From JBBQXK01 sp038251625 (GTDB taxonomy: Bacteria > Pseudomonadota > Alphaproteobacteria > Rhodobacterales > Rhodobacteraceae), in NCBI GenBank assembly GCA_038251625.1, contig JBBSBE010000027.1, forward strand, positions 1 through 35,067: a DNA stretch of 35,067 bases, written 5' to 3'. The translations under genes were made by a program, and so were the position numbers. Positions 1 through 7,068 of the stretch are shown piece after piece. The notes beneath the pieces are model-generated. The model was not told the DNA's origin. It saw only the letters and a program-made list of their open reading frames with translations, and made no database searches. Each line of letters begins with the position of its first letter. Within the stretch, counting starts at the first letter, position 1.

Positions 1-433
1 TCTTCTGGGCCGGTTTGAACGTGTAGGGACCAAGCTGGAAGATCGCATCTTCCGATTGTTCGTGCTGGCGCAGTTGCGCGCGGATGCGGGCAAGGAGCAC
101 AGGAAACTTGAAGGGCTTGGTCACATAATCATTTGCACCCGAATCGAGCCCGAGAATTGTATCTGCGTCGCTGTCGTGACCTGTAAGCATCAGAATCGGT
201 GATTTTACGCCCGCCTTCCGCATCCGGCGGCAAAGTTCGCGCCCGTCTGTATCGGGCAGGCCGACATCGAGAATCACCAGATCGTGGTGCGCACCCTTCG
301 CCTTCTCCATCCCCTCGGCGCCGTTGGCGGCTTCGAAGACATCGAAATCCTCGGTCATCACCAATTGTTCGCTCAGCGCTTCGCGCAGATCGTCATCGTC
401 GTCCACAAGCAGGATTTTGCGCAACGTTGCCAT
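1..433 (-). CDS. OmpR-family response regulator (5' part only)
   Basis: The first 144 codons of a two-component response regulator are visible; the gene runs off the left edge. A complete receiver domain occupies about residues 5-120. It has an acidic pocket (run of Asp at 11-15), the phospho-acceptor Asp56 in LVILDVGLP, the switch Thr84 in LMLTG and the conserved Lys106 in VTKPF. The sequence then enters a linker and the beginning of what should be a winged-helix DNA-binding domain (RAQLRQHEQSEDAIFQLGPY), which places it in the OmpR/PhoB class. The sequence resembles the CenR-type regulators of Rhodobacterales as I remember them, but that is from memory. It is divergent from ribA with 150 bases between them. 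No sensor kinase partner is visible next to it. The ATG at 433 is the only good start before the receiver fold. Confidence 0.9.
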   Translation of the reverse strand, partial: MATLRKILLVDDDDDLREALSEQLVMTEDFDVFEAANGAEGMEKAKGAHHDLVILDVGLPDTDGRELCRRMRKAGVKSPILMLTGHDSDADTILGLDSGANDYVTKPFKFPVLLARIRAQLRQHEQSEDAIFQLGPYTFKPAQK

Positions 434-583
434 GGTCAGCCCTCCGTCTGTTCGATCCGACATGCGCGCGATGCGTGTATTCGACAAGAAACCTTGCAAA
501 CGTCTCACGCGGACGTGTCGCCTGCGTGGGGAATGTTTCAATTGCGTCTGCCGCACCATAGATAGGGTGACAAGGAGATCGCG

Positions 584-1672
584 ATGCCGCTGGCCCCCAG
601 CCTTGCCGAACGACTGGTCCGTGCGCGGGGTGATCTGCGCATGGGTGTGGCCGTTGTGCTGACCGCCGGGGGGCAGGGGGCTGTGGCCGTGGCGGCCGAG
701 GCGCTGGCGCCGGGGCGGCTCGAGGATCTGCGGGCCCTTGGCGTGCCCGAGATGGCGATCACCGCGCGGCGCGCCGAAACGCTGAAGGCGCGTGCCTATG
801 ACGGCGATCTTGCGCGGCTAGCCCTGCCGTCGGGCGCGGGGGTGGATTGGATCGCGGCGGTGGCCGATCCGGTGGATGATCTGTCGACGCCGATGAAGGG
901 CCCCTTCCGCGCGATCCGCGACGGGGATGCGCGGCTGCACCGCGCGGCGCTGTTGCTGGCCAAATCGGCGCATCTTTTGCCCGCAGCCGTGTTGGTGCCG
1001 GTGACGGATCCCCTGGCGATTGCCGCTGCCCATGGTCTGACGGTGCTGGCCATCGAGGATGCATTGCCCGAGCTTGCGGCCTTTTCCCCGCTGCATGAGG
1101 TGGTTGCCGCCCGCCTGCCGATGCAGGCAGCGCAGGCGGGCCGGGTCCACATCTTCCGCCCCGAGGATGGCGGGGAAGAACACTACGCCATTGAAATCGG
1201 CCGCCCCGACCGCAGCCAGCCGGTTCTGGCACGGCTTCATTCCGCCTGTTTCACCGGCGATGTGCTGGGCAGCCTGAAATGCGACTGCGGCCCCCAGTTG
1301 CGCGCGGCCCTGTCGCAGATGGGGCAGGCGGGGGCGGGGGTGCTGCTCTACCTCAACCAGGAGGGGCGCGGCATCGGGCTTGCCAACAAGATGCGCGCCT
1401 ATGCGCTGCAGGATCAGGGCTTTGATACGGTCGAGGCCAATCACCGCCTGGGGTTCGAGGATGACGAGCGCGATTTCCGCATCGGTGCGGGGCTTTTGCG
1501 CCGGATGGGGTTTTCGGCGGTGCGCTTGCTGACGAACAACCCCCGCAAGATCGCGATGATGGCGGCGTCGGGGATCACGGTGGCCGAACGGGTGCCGCTG
1601 CATGTGGGCGAAACTGCAGAAAACCGCGCCTACCTTGCCACCAAGGCCGCCAAGTCAGGACATCTGTTGTGA
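584..1672 (+). CDS. ribA: GTP cyclohydrolase II with N-terminal extension
   Basis: The enzyme opens GTP to 2,5-diamino-6-ribosylamino-pyrimidinone 5'-phosphate, the first committed step of riboflavin synthesis. The catalytic domain is the second half of the 362-residue protein. It carries the zinc ligands Cys222, Cys233 and Cys235 (spacing 11 and 2, as in the family) in HSACFTGDVLGSLKCDCG, the LNQEGRGIGL motif at 258-266 and the C-terminal VRLLTNNPRKI motif. Residues 1-170 are an extra domain that I cannot assign. It is in the place where bifunctional RibBA proteins carry the DHBP synthase, but I see none of that enzyme's motifs. The start is fixed by the ribosome-binding site AAGGAGATCGCG directly before the ATG. 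Its stop overlaps the GTG start of the next gene by 4 bases, so the two are translationally coupled. Confidence 0.95.
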   Translation: MPLAPSLAERLVRARGDLRMGVAVVLTAGGQGAVAVAAEALAPGRLEDLRALGVPEMAITARRAETLKARAYDGDLARLALPSGAGVDWIAAVADPVDDLSTPMKGPFRAIRDGDARLHRAALLLAKSAHLLPAAVLVPVTDPLAIAAAHGLTVLAIEDALPELAAFSPLHEVVAARLPMQAAQAGRVHIFRPEDGGEEHYAIEIGRPDRSQPVLARLHSACFTGDVLGSLKCDCGPQLRAALSQMGQAGAGVLLYLNQEGRGIGLANKMRAYALQDQGFDTVEANHRLGFEDDERDFRIGAGLLRRMGFSAVRLLTNNPRKIAMMAASGITVAERVPLHVGETAENRAYLATKAAKSGHLL

Positions 1673-2166
1673 CGCCGGCTGACATCGTGGTGACACCGCA
1701 GGGCGCCCGCTTCATGGGCCGCCACTTTCCCTGCGCCATTGGCCGAGGCGGGATCACCGCCCGCAAGCGCGAGGGCGACGGCGCCACCCCGGCAGGGGCG
1801 CACCGGTTTCAGGGCATGCTCTACCGCCCCGACCGTATGGACAAGCCTGCAGACTGGGCGCTGCCGCTTGGCCCGTCGGACCTCTGGTCGGACGATCCGG
1901 CCGATCCTGACTACAACATGTACGTCCGCGCGCCACATGCCTATTCCCACGAGCGCCTGCGCCGCGCCGATCCGCAGTACGATCTGATCCTGCTGACGGA
2001 CTGGAACTGGCCGCAGGCGGTGCCGGGCGCGGGGTCAGCCATTTTCGTCCATATCTGGCGCAGGCCCCGTTGGCCCACCGCCGGTTGCGTGGCCTTTGGA
2101 CGGGCTGATCTTCTGTGGATTGCGGCGCGCATCCGGCACGAGACCCGCCTGATCGTGCGGGGCTGA
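1669..2166 (+). CDS. L,D-transpeptidase (YkuD-fold) family protein
   Basis: A 165-residue protein with the signature of the YkuD/L,D-transpeptidase catalytic domain: a conserved His128 in IFVHIWRRP followed by the Cys140 nucleophile in PTAGCVAF, and an upstream YVRAPHAYSHERL segment (His90, His94). Family members form 3-3 crosslinks in peptidoglycan or attach proteins to it, working in the periplasm. No signal peptide or membrane segment is visible, so either export is by another route, or the start is elsewhere, or the protein acts inside the cell. The GTG start overlaps the ribA stop (GTGA), which implies translation coupled to ribA. The functional link with riboflavin synthesis is unclear and may be only positional. 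The catalytic role is inferred from motifs. Confidence 0.85.
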   Translation: MTPADIVVTPQGARFMGRHFPCAIGRGGITARKREGDGATPAGAHRFQGMLYRPDRMDKPADWALPLGPSDLWSDDPADPDYNMYVRAPHAYSHERLRRADPQYDLILLTDWNWPQAVPGAGSAIFVHIWRRPRWPTAGCVAFGRADLLWIAARIRHETRLIVRG

Positions 2167-2221
2167 CCCTTTCCAAACCGCTTTGGCGCCCGTATCCTTG
2201 CACCAAAAGGGGGCAGAACGC

Positions 2222-4102
2222 ATGGCAAACCGCACACGGCCCGTGGCATCGGCCGATGACATATTCGAGTTGCGCCTTGCCCGTTCCGCCCCGGACCTCT
2301 GGCCGATGCTGGAGGCACTTTACGGCCACCGCCCCGATTTTCCGGCGTTCTGCGAAAAGCTGCTGGCCGTCTTGCGGGATGGGTGGGCCGCGCGCCCCGC
2401 CGACCTTAAACGGCTGGATCTGCAGCGCGACCTTGAGCCGGACTGGTTCCAGCGGTCTGACCGCGCAGGCTATGTGTTCTATATCGACCGCTTTGCCGGC
2501 ACGCTGCCCGCGGTATTGGAGAAGCTGCCGTATCTGGAAGACCTCGGCATCACGTATGTCCATCTGATGCCCTGTTTGAAGCCGCGCCCCGGCGACAGTG
2601 ACGGGGGCTATTCGGTCATGGATTACCGCCGCGTGAACCCCGCCTATGGCACGATGGACGATCTGGAGGCCGTTGCCGCCGCGTTCCGTGCGCGGGGGAT
2701 CAGCCTTTGCGTCGATCTGGTGCTGAACCACACGGCAAAGGAACACGGCTGGGCGGAAAAGGCCGCCAAAGGCGATCCGGACTATCAGGATTATTACCTG
2801 ATGTTCGACGATGACACGGCGCCGAAGCGGTATGAGGAAACGCTGGTCGAGGTTTTCCCCGACAACGCACCTGGCAACTTCACCCACTACCCGGCGTTCG
2901 GCAAATGGGTCTGGACCACGTTCAACGAACACCAGTGGGATCTGAACTGGGCCAACCCGGCGGTGTTTCTGGAAATCGCCGAGATCATGCTGTTTCTGGC
3001 CAACAAGGGGGTCGAGGTGCTGCGCCTTGATGCCGTGGCCTTCATGTGGAAACGCATGGGCACCCGCTGCCAGTCCGAGCCTGAGGTGCACATGCTGCTA
3101 CAGGCCTTGCGCGCGGTCTGCCGCATTGCTTGTCCGGCGGTGATCCACCTGGAAGAGGCCATCGTCAGCCCTGCCGAAATGCTGCCCTATCTGGGGCGCG
3201 GGCGGCACGACGGGCGCGAAGGAAACCTCGCCTATCACAACAGCCTGATGGTGCAGTTCTGGGGGGCGCTGGCCAGCCGCGACACGCGGTTGATGACGCA
3301 TGTGATGGGCACGCATTTTCCGCCCGCCCTCTCGAACGCGACCTACGCCACCTATATTCGTTGCCACGATGATATCGGCTGGGCGATCACGGATGAGGAT
3401 GCGGGGGCGCTGGGGCTGTCCGGCCCGGACCATCGGGCGTTTCTTTCGGATTTCTATGAAGGCACGTTCCCGGGCGGTTTTGCGCGGGGTGAACCCTTTC
3501 AGGTGAACGAGGCGACGGGGGACAAGCGCATTTCGGGCAGCTTTGCCTCGCTCGCCGGGTTGGAAACGGCGCGCGACGCGGCAGGGGCAGACATGGCCGT
3601 GCAGCGCATTCTGATGGGCCATGCGCTGATTGCGGCCTGGGGAGGGATTCCCCTGATTTACATGGGCGATGAACTGGCCCTGACCAACGATTATGGCTAT
3701 CACGCTGTCAAGGCGCATGCGCAGGACAGCCGCTGGCTGCATCGCCCGGTCATGGACTGGCCATTGGCCGAGACGCGCCACAGCGCCGACACGCCATCGG
3801 CGCGCGTTTTCAGGGGGGTGAGCCATATCCTTGCCCGCCGTCGTGGCACACCCGCCCTGCACGGCGCGGCGCCGACGATGGTGGTGGATACCGGAAACGC
3901 GGCCCTTTTCGCGGTGGCCCGCAGGCCGCCCTTTGGCCCGGTTCTTTGCATCTACAACTTCACCGAAACCTGGCAGCACCTGCCCGCCGATGTGGTGCTG
4001 GGCGAAGGCGTGGGACTGCATGACGCGCTGTCGGACGCCCCTGTCACGCCGCACCACGGCAACGTGGCGCTGCCACCCTATGCGCGGATCTGGCTGACCT
4101 GA
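2222..4102 (+). CDS. Amylosucrase-type GH13 glucosyltransferase
   Basis: A 626-residue GH13 alpha-amylase-superfamily enzyme that resembles amylosucrase (subfamily GH13_4) over its whole length. Amylosucrase transfers glucose from sucrose to make alpha-1,4-glucan and releases fructose. Residues 1-85 look like the all-helical N-terminal domain. The barrel follows with GDSDGGYSVMDY at 124-135, VDLVLNH at 164-170, the nucleophile Asp270 in LRLDAVAF, the acid/base Glu312 in EEAIV and Asp383 in RCHDDIGW. The QDSRWLHRP segment matches the subsite region around Arg509 of the Neisseria enzyme. An upstream ATG at 2183 is open in frame, but the ATG at 2222 has the better site (AAAGGGGGCAG) and gives the expected N-terminus. 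No sucrose transporter, fructokinase or glycogen gene is nearby. Related GH13 transferases remain possible. Confidence 0.88.
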   Translation: MANRTRPVASADDIFELRLARSAPDLWPMLEALYGHRPDFPAFCEKLLAVLRDGWAARPADLKRLDLQRDLEPDWFQRSDRAGYVFYIDRFAGTLPAVLEKLPYLEDLGITYVHLMPCLKPRPGDSDGGYSVMDYRRVNPAYGTMDDLEAVAAAFRARGISLCVDLVLNHTAKEHGWAEKAAKGDPDYQDYYLMFDDDTAPKRYEETLVEVFPDNAPGNFTHYPAFGKWVWTTFNEHQWDLNWANPAVFLEIAEIMLFLANKGVEVLRLDAVAFMWKRMGTRCQSEPEVHMLLQALRAVCRIACPAVIHLEEAIVSPAEMLPYLGRGRHDGREGNLAYHNSLMVQFWGALASRDTRLMTHVMGTHFPPALSNATYATYIRCHDDIGWAITDEDAGALGLSGPDHRAFLSDFYEGTFPGGFARGEPFQVNEATGDKRISGSFASLAGLETARDAAGADMAVQRILMGHALIAAWGGIPLIYMGDELALTNDYGYHAVKAHAQDSRWLHRPVMDWPLAETRHSADTPSARVFRGVSHILARRRGTPALHGAAPTMVVDTGNAALFAVARRPPFGPVLCIYNFTETWQHLPADVVLGEGVGLHDALSDAPVTPHHGNVALPPYARIWLT

Positions 4103-4107
4103 CGGCA

Positions 4108-4128
4108 GCGGGGGTTTCACACCCCCGC
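4108..4128. terminator. Hairpin between convergent genes, followed by a GATATTT tail
   Basis: A perfect 8-bp stem (GCGGGGGT paired with ACCCCCGC) with loop TTCAC starts 5 bases after the amylosucrase stop. It is followed by ACCCCCGTGGGATATTT up to about 4145, just before the convergent SGNH gene ends. The hairpin is seen directly; the terminator role is inferred from its position. There is no classical T-run. From memory, similar C-rich sequence ending in GATATTT recurs downstream of genes in Rhodobacteraceae, but I found no second copy in this window. Confidence 0.55.
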
Positions 4129-4158
4129 ACCCCCGTGGGATATTTCAGCAGAGAAGAA

Positions 4159-4788
4159 TCAGAGGGTTTTCAAGCTGTCGGCGATGGCGTGCGCCAGCGC
4201 CGCATGCCCTTCAGGCGTGAAGTGCACGCCATCGACAGGGCTGACCTCGATCACCTTGCCCGCGTCCAGAAACCCAAGGCCCCGCCATGCCGCAAGTTCT
4301 GCGTAGAGCGGCGCCAGCGCGCGCGATTTGGCCTGTGCGAGCCGAAATTCGCCTGCCAGAAGGCCAGCGGGATAGCAGGGTGGCGGGCAGATCAGAAGGA
4401 CCTTGAGCCCGGGATGGCGTGCCGTCATCTCGGCGCCCTGGATCAGGTCGATCAGCCCTGCGATGCCCGCGGTGACCACCTCTGGTGTGGCGGCGAAGCG
4501 GTCTTTCACGTCATTCGTGCCCAGCATCAGTGTCATCGCGTCCAGCGGCCAGTGGCTGGTCAGCGCGATCTGCAAGCCCTGAAAACCGTTCATGAAATAG
4601 CCGCGCGTCGGATCGTCCCATTGCGCGGTGCGGCCGGGAAGACCCTCTTCCACCAGGTGCCAGCCAAGCGCCGCCGCTGTCCGGGTTGGCCAGCGTGTGG
4701 CCGCGTCGTAGCGCGCGGGGGCGCCGCGGTCGACCACCGGGGGTGAGCCGTGCGTGTTGCTGTCACCATAAGCGAGGAGTGTTGGCAT
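4159..4788 (-). CDS. SGNH/GDSL-family hydrolase (arylesterase/lysophospholipase L1-like)
   Basis: A 209-residue single-domain SGNH hydrolase. The four family blocks are visible: the nucleophile Ser10 in AYGDSNTHG, the glycine of block II at PGRT (51-54), Asn92 in LGTND and the Asp186/His189 pair in DGVHF. There is no signal peptide, so the enzyme is probably cytoplasmic. Members hydrolyse short acyl esters, acetylated sugars or lysophospholipids; the substrate cannot be read from the sequence. The ATG at 4788 has a GGAGA site 5 bases upstream (minus strand). It converges with the amylosucrase gene and is divergent from cnoX with about 100 bases between. Confidence 0.88.
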   Translation of the reverse strand: MPTLLAYGDSNTHGSPPVVDRGAPARYDAATRWPTRTAAALGWHLVEEGLPGRTAQWDDPTRGYFMNGFQGLQIALTSHWPLDAMTLMLGTNDVKDRFAATPEVVTAGIAGLIDLIQGAEMTARHPGLKVLLICPPPCYPAGLLAGEFRLAQAKSRALAPLYAELAAWRGLGFLDAGKVIEVSPVDGVHFTPEGHAALAHAIADSLKTL

Positions 4789-4805
4789 GCTTGTCTCCGA
4801 TCAGA

Positions 4806-4867
4806 GGGGCAAAGCCCCCTTGGCCTTTTGTGCCGCGCGTCTCATATAAGGCGCAAGGGCTTTGCCC
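4806..4867 (+). promoter_or_regulatory. Candidate cnoX promoter flanked by inverted 11-mers
   Basis: A TATAAG box at 4845-4850 matches the -10 consensus at five of six positions. TTGGCC at 4820-4825 is a weak -35 at 19-base spacing. GGGCAAAGCCC at 4807-4817 and its exact reverse complement GGGCTTTGCCC at 4857-4867 flank the element, and each copy is itself a GGGC/GCCC mini-palindrome. The sequences are seen directly; promoter and operator roles are inferred. Confidence 0.4.
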
Positions 4868-4890
4868 ATTCCACCTTTCCACGGGGGACG

Positions 4891-5814
4891 ATGATGTTCG
4901 GCTTTGGCGACAAGACAAAAACGGCGGCCGCCGAGGCCGCGACGGGCGCGATGATCAGCGACGGCACCGAAAAAACCTTCATGAAGGACGTGATCGAGGC
5001 CAGCCGCGAGGTGCCGATCATCGTGGATTTCTGGGCACCATGGTGCGGCCCCTGCAAGACGTTGACCCCTGCGATCGAGGGCGCGGTCAAGGCGGCGGGC
5101 GGCAAGGTGCGGCTGGTCAAGGTCAACGTGGACGAAAACCAGACGATCGCGGGGCAGTTGCGCATCCAGTCGATCCCCACGGTCTATGCGTTCTGGCAGG
5201 GACAGCCGGTGGATGGCTTTCAGGGCGCGCTGCCCGCCAGCGAGGTGAAGGCGTTCATTGACCGGGTGGCCGCGCTGGCCGGTGACGGCGGGCTGGGAGA
5301 GGCGATCGAGGCGGCAGAGATCATGCTGTCAGAGGGGGCGGCCGTCGATGCCGCCGAAACCTTTGCGGCAATCCTTGGCGAAGAGCCCGAGAATGCTGCG
5401 GCCTATGGCGGGTTGATCCGCGCTTATCTTGCCTTGGGCGAGATCGACCGCGCGCAGGCCTTTGCCGATGCCGCCCCTGCCGCCATTGCCAAGGCCAAGG
5501 AGATAGAGGCCGCGCGCGCCGCCATCGAGCTTGCGCGACAGGCTGCGAATGCAGGCCCCGAGGCAGAACTGCAGGCAGCGGTGGAGGCTGATCCCGCAAA
5601 CCATCAGGCCCGGTTCGACTATGCCCTGGCGCTGCATGCGGCGGGCAAGACGGATGCGGCAGTGGACGAATTGCTGGAGCTTTTCCGCCGGGATCGCGAA
5701 TGGAACGAGGGCGCGGCCAAGACCCAGCTTTTCACCATCTTCGAAGCGTTGAAGCCGCAGGACCCGATCGTTCTGAAGGGGCGGCGGCGTCTGTCGTCGA
5801 TGATATTTGCCTGA
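4891..5814 (+). CDS. cnoX: CnoX/YbbN-type thioredoxin-TPR co-chaperone
   Basis: A 307-residue protein with an N-terminal thioredoxin domain (about residues 22-130) containing WCGPC with Cys52 and Cys55, and the cis-proline loop SIPTVYAF. An Ala-rich helical C-terminal half (about 135-305) looks like the TPR-type repeats of YbbN/CnoX. Family members hold unfolding or oxidised proteins and pass them to GroEL or DnaK. Here the CGPC site is complete, unlike in E. coli YbbN which has SQHC, so a redox-active role is possible. The reading frame is open back to 4750, but the ATG at 4891 follows ACGGGGGACG and a promoter-like box, so I use that start; an ATG follows immediately at 4894. The LON-domain gene is 35-44 bases downstream on the same strand, probably in one unit. 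Confidence 0.9.
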   Translation: MMFGFGDKTKTAAAEAATGAMISDGTEKTFMKDVIEASREVPIIVDFWAPWCGPCKTLTPAIEGAVKAAGGKVRLVKVNVDENQTIAGQLRIQSIPTVYAFWQGQPVDGFQGALPASEVKAFIDRVAALAGDGGLGEAIEAAEIMLSEGAAVDAAETFAAILGEEPENAAAYGGLIRAYLALGEIDRAQAFADAAPAAIAKAKEIEAARAAIELARQAANAGPEAELQAAVEADPANHQARFDYALALHAAGKTDAAVDELLELFRRDREWNEGAAKTQLFTIFEALKPQDPIVLKGRRRLSSMIFA

Positions 5815-5849
5815 CCGCCCTTTGAACCCGTATTCCCCGGCCTAGGTTG

Positions 5850-6500
5850 ATGTGCAGCATGAGAGCCTTCGACCTGCCAGATACCATCCCCGTCTTTCCG
5901 CTGCCCGGCGCGCTTTTGCTGCCGCGCGCGCGGTTGCCGCTGCACATTTTCGAGCCGCGCTATCTGCAGATGCTGGACGACGCGATGAAGACGCCGCATC
6001 GGCTGATCGGAATGATCCAGACGCGGGAAGTGCCGGGGGTGAAAGAAAAGAAGTTGCACGCCATTGGCTGCGCAGGCCGCCTGACCGGGTTTTCCGAAAC
6101 CGAGGACGGGCGCTACATGATATCGCTTTCCGGCCATTCGCGGTTTCGCGTGAAGGAAGAGGTTCAGGGGTTCACCCCCTATCGCCGCTGTCTGGTCGAT
6201 TGGGCGCCTTTCGGGCGCGATACCGGCCCGGCTGAGGATGACGTGGGCTTTGACCGCCCCGGCTTCATGGGGATCCTGCACCGGTATTTTGAGGCGATGG
6301 AGCTTTCGACCGACTGGTCGAGCCTCAAGGAGGCAGAGCCGGAACTGCTGATCAACTCGCTGTCGATGCTGTGCCCCTTCACGCCTGAGGACAAGCAGGC
6401 GCTGCTTGAGGCGCCATCGCTGACCACGCGGCGGGAAACCATGGTCACGCTGATCGAGTTTGCGCTGCGCGGAGGCCAGGACGACGAGGCGCTACAATGA
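5850..6500 (+). CDS. LON peptidase N-terminal (substrate-binding) domain protein
   Basis: A protein of about 216 residues made only of the N-terminal substrate-recognition domain of Lon protease, without the AAA+ or protease parts. The signature IPVFPLPGALLLPRARLPLHIFEPRYLQML is visible near the N-terminus in two adjoining blocks, followed by the beta-rich core (RLTGF, DGRYMISLSGHSRFRV) and a helical end. Stand-alone LON-domain proteins are common in proteobacteria and their function is not settled; substrate binding or adaptor roles are proposed. The start is uncertain: TTG at 5847, ATG at 5850 and ATG at 5859 are all in frame, and the only ribosome-binding-like sequence (AGG at 5844) suits 5859 best. 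Its stop overlaps the ATG of the next gene (ATGA), indicating coupling. It follows cnoX, another protein-quality gene. Confidence 0.88.
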   Translation: MCSMRAFDLPDTIPVFPLPGALLLPRARLPLHIFEPRYLQMLDDAMKTPHRLIGMIQTREVPGVKEKKLHAIGCAGRLTGFSETEDGRYMISLSGHSRFRVKEEVQGFTPYRRCLVDWAPFGRDTGPAEDDVGFDRPGFMGILHRYFEAMELSTDWSSLKEAEPELLINSLSMLCPFTPEDKQALLEAPSLTTRRETMVTLIEFALRGGQDDEALQ

Positions 6501-6676
6501 CCGCGCCGATGTTCGACCGCCGGATGCTGGAGGCGTTGGTTTGCCCGGTGACGCAAGCCGTGCTGACCTACGATGCCGCGCGGCAGGAGCTCGTCTCGAA
6601 GGCCGCAAATCTGGCGTTTCCGATCCGGGACGGAATCCCGGTGATGCTGGTCAGCGAGGCGCGGGACATCGGGTGA
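6497..6676 (+). CDS. Trm112-like small protein (UPF0434/YcaR type)
   Basis: A 59-residue protein recognisable as Trm112-like from MLEALVCPVT near the N-terminus and the end FPIRDGIPVMLVSEAR, which is the family's hallmark. Eukaryotic and archaeal Trm112 proteins are zinc-binding activators of methyltransferases. Bacterial small homologues are poorly characterised. Only one cysteine (in CPVT) is present, so a classical four-cysteine zinc site is not possible. The start ATG overlaps the stop of the LON-domain gene by 4 bases. The gene ends 9 bases before the convergent small membrane-anchored protein gene. The identification is strong; the function is unknown. Confidence 0.88.
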   Translation: MTAPMFDRRMLEALVCPVTQAVLTYDAARQELVSKAANLAFPIRDGIPVMLVSEARDIG

Positions 6677-6685
6677 TGCCGGGCG

Positions 6686-6958
6686 TCAGGGCCTGACCTT
6701 GCTGCCGTCCATGTCCAGGCTGCGGGCGCGGTTGTCAGCACGCAGGTCAAGCTTGCGGATGTCGGCGAAAAGAACCGGCGTCTTGCAGGAAAACTCGATC
6801 CCCCGGTAGCGTTGGCTGCCATCAACACAGGTTGATATCCGCCGGGCAAGCGCCACGATTTCCTGTGGGGCATTGCTGACGAGGCGCGGATTTTGTGACA
6901 GGACAGCGACGCTGACCAAGATCAATCCGACGATCAGGAAGTATCCTGTGGCCTTCAT
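6686..6958 (-). CDS. Small unknown protein with one N-terminal membrane segment
   Basis: A 90-residue protein that I do not recognise. It begins with a hydrophobic stretch (MKATGYFLIVGLILVSVAVL) that is either a membrane anchor or an uncleaved signal. About 65 mostly polar residues follow, with two cysteines (in STCVDG and FSCKTP) that could form a disulfide in the periplasm. I chose the ATG at 6958 because GGAAGG lies about 11 bases upstream and because the membrane segment then starts directly. The frame is open further upstream to 7027. It lies downstream of the FAD hydroxylase on the same strand, 110 bases away. Codon usage in the frame looks normal for the window, so I think it is a real gene. 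Confidence 0.6.
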   Translation of the reverse strand: MKATGYFLIVGLILVSVAVLSQNPRLVSNAPQEIVALARRISTCVDGSQRYRGIEFSCKTPVLFADIRKLDLRADNRARSLDMDGSKVRP

Positions 6959-7068
6959 GCGTGGTTTGACCTTCCGCCCCGGGCGTTGGAAAGCGGTAAC
7001 CATGCTCTGCGTCTGTGGCCGGGCCAAGGTCGGATCGTGTCATCTCGTTGGCGGGCACGGGCGGCGGG

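Noticed and set aside
434..583. Possible FMN riboswitch upstream of ribA
   Set aside because: The 150-base spacer is too short and lacks the conserved RFN blocks. Only weak short repeats (ACGTC/GACGT) were seen.
2183..2221. Upstream ATG for the amylosucrase gene
   Set aside because: It adds 13 residues with no family similarity, and the better ribosome-binding site is before the ATG at 2222.
1754..3091. 445-codon minus-strand frame opposite the transpeptidase and amylosucrase genes
   Set aside because: It crosses two well-supported plus-strand genes and reads as a compositional shadow.
4750..4890. N-terminal extension of the thioredoxin-TPR protein
   Set aside because: The extra 47 codons run through the start of the divergent SGNH gene and through the promoter-like region.
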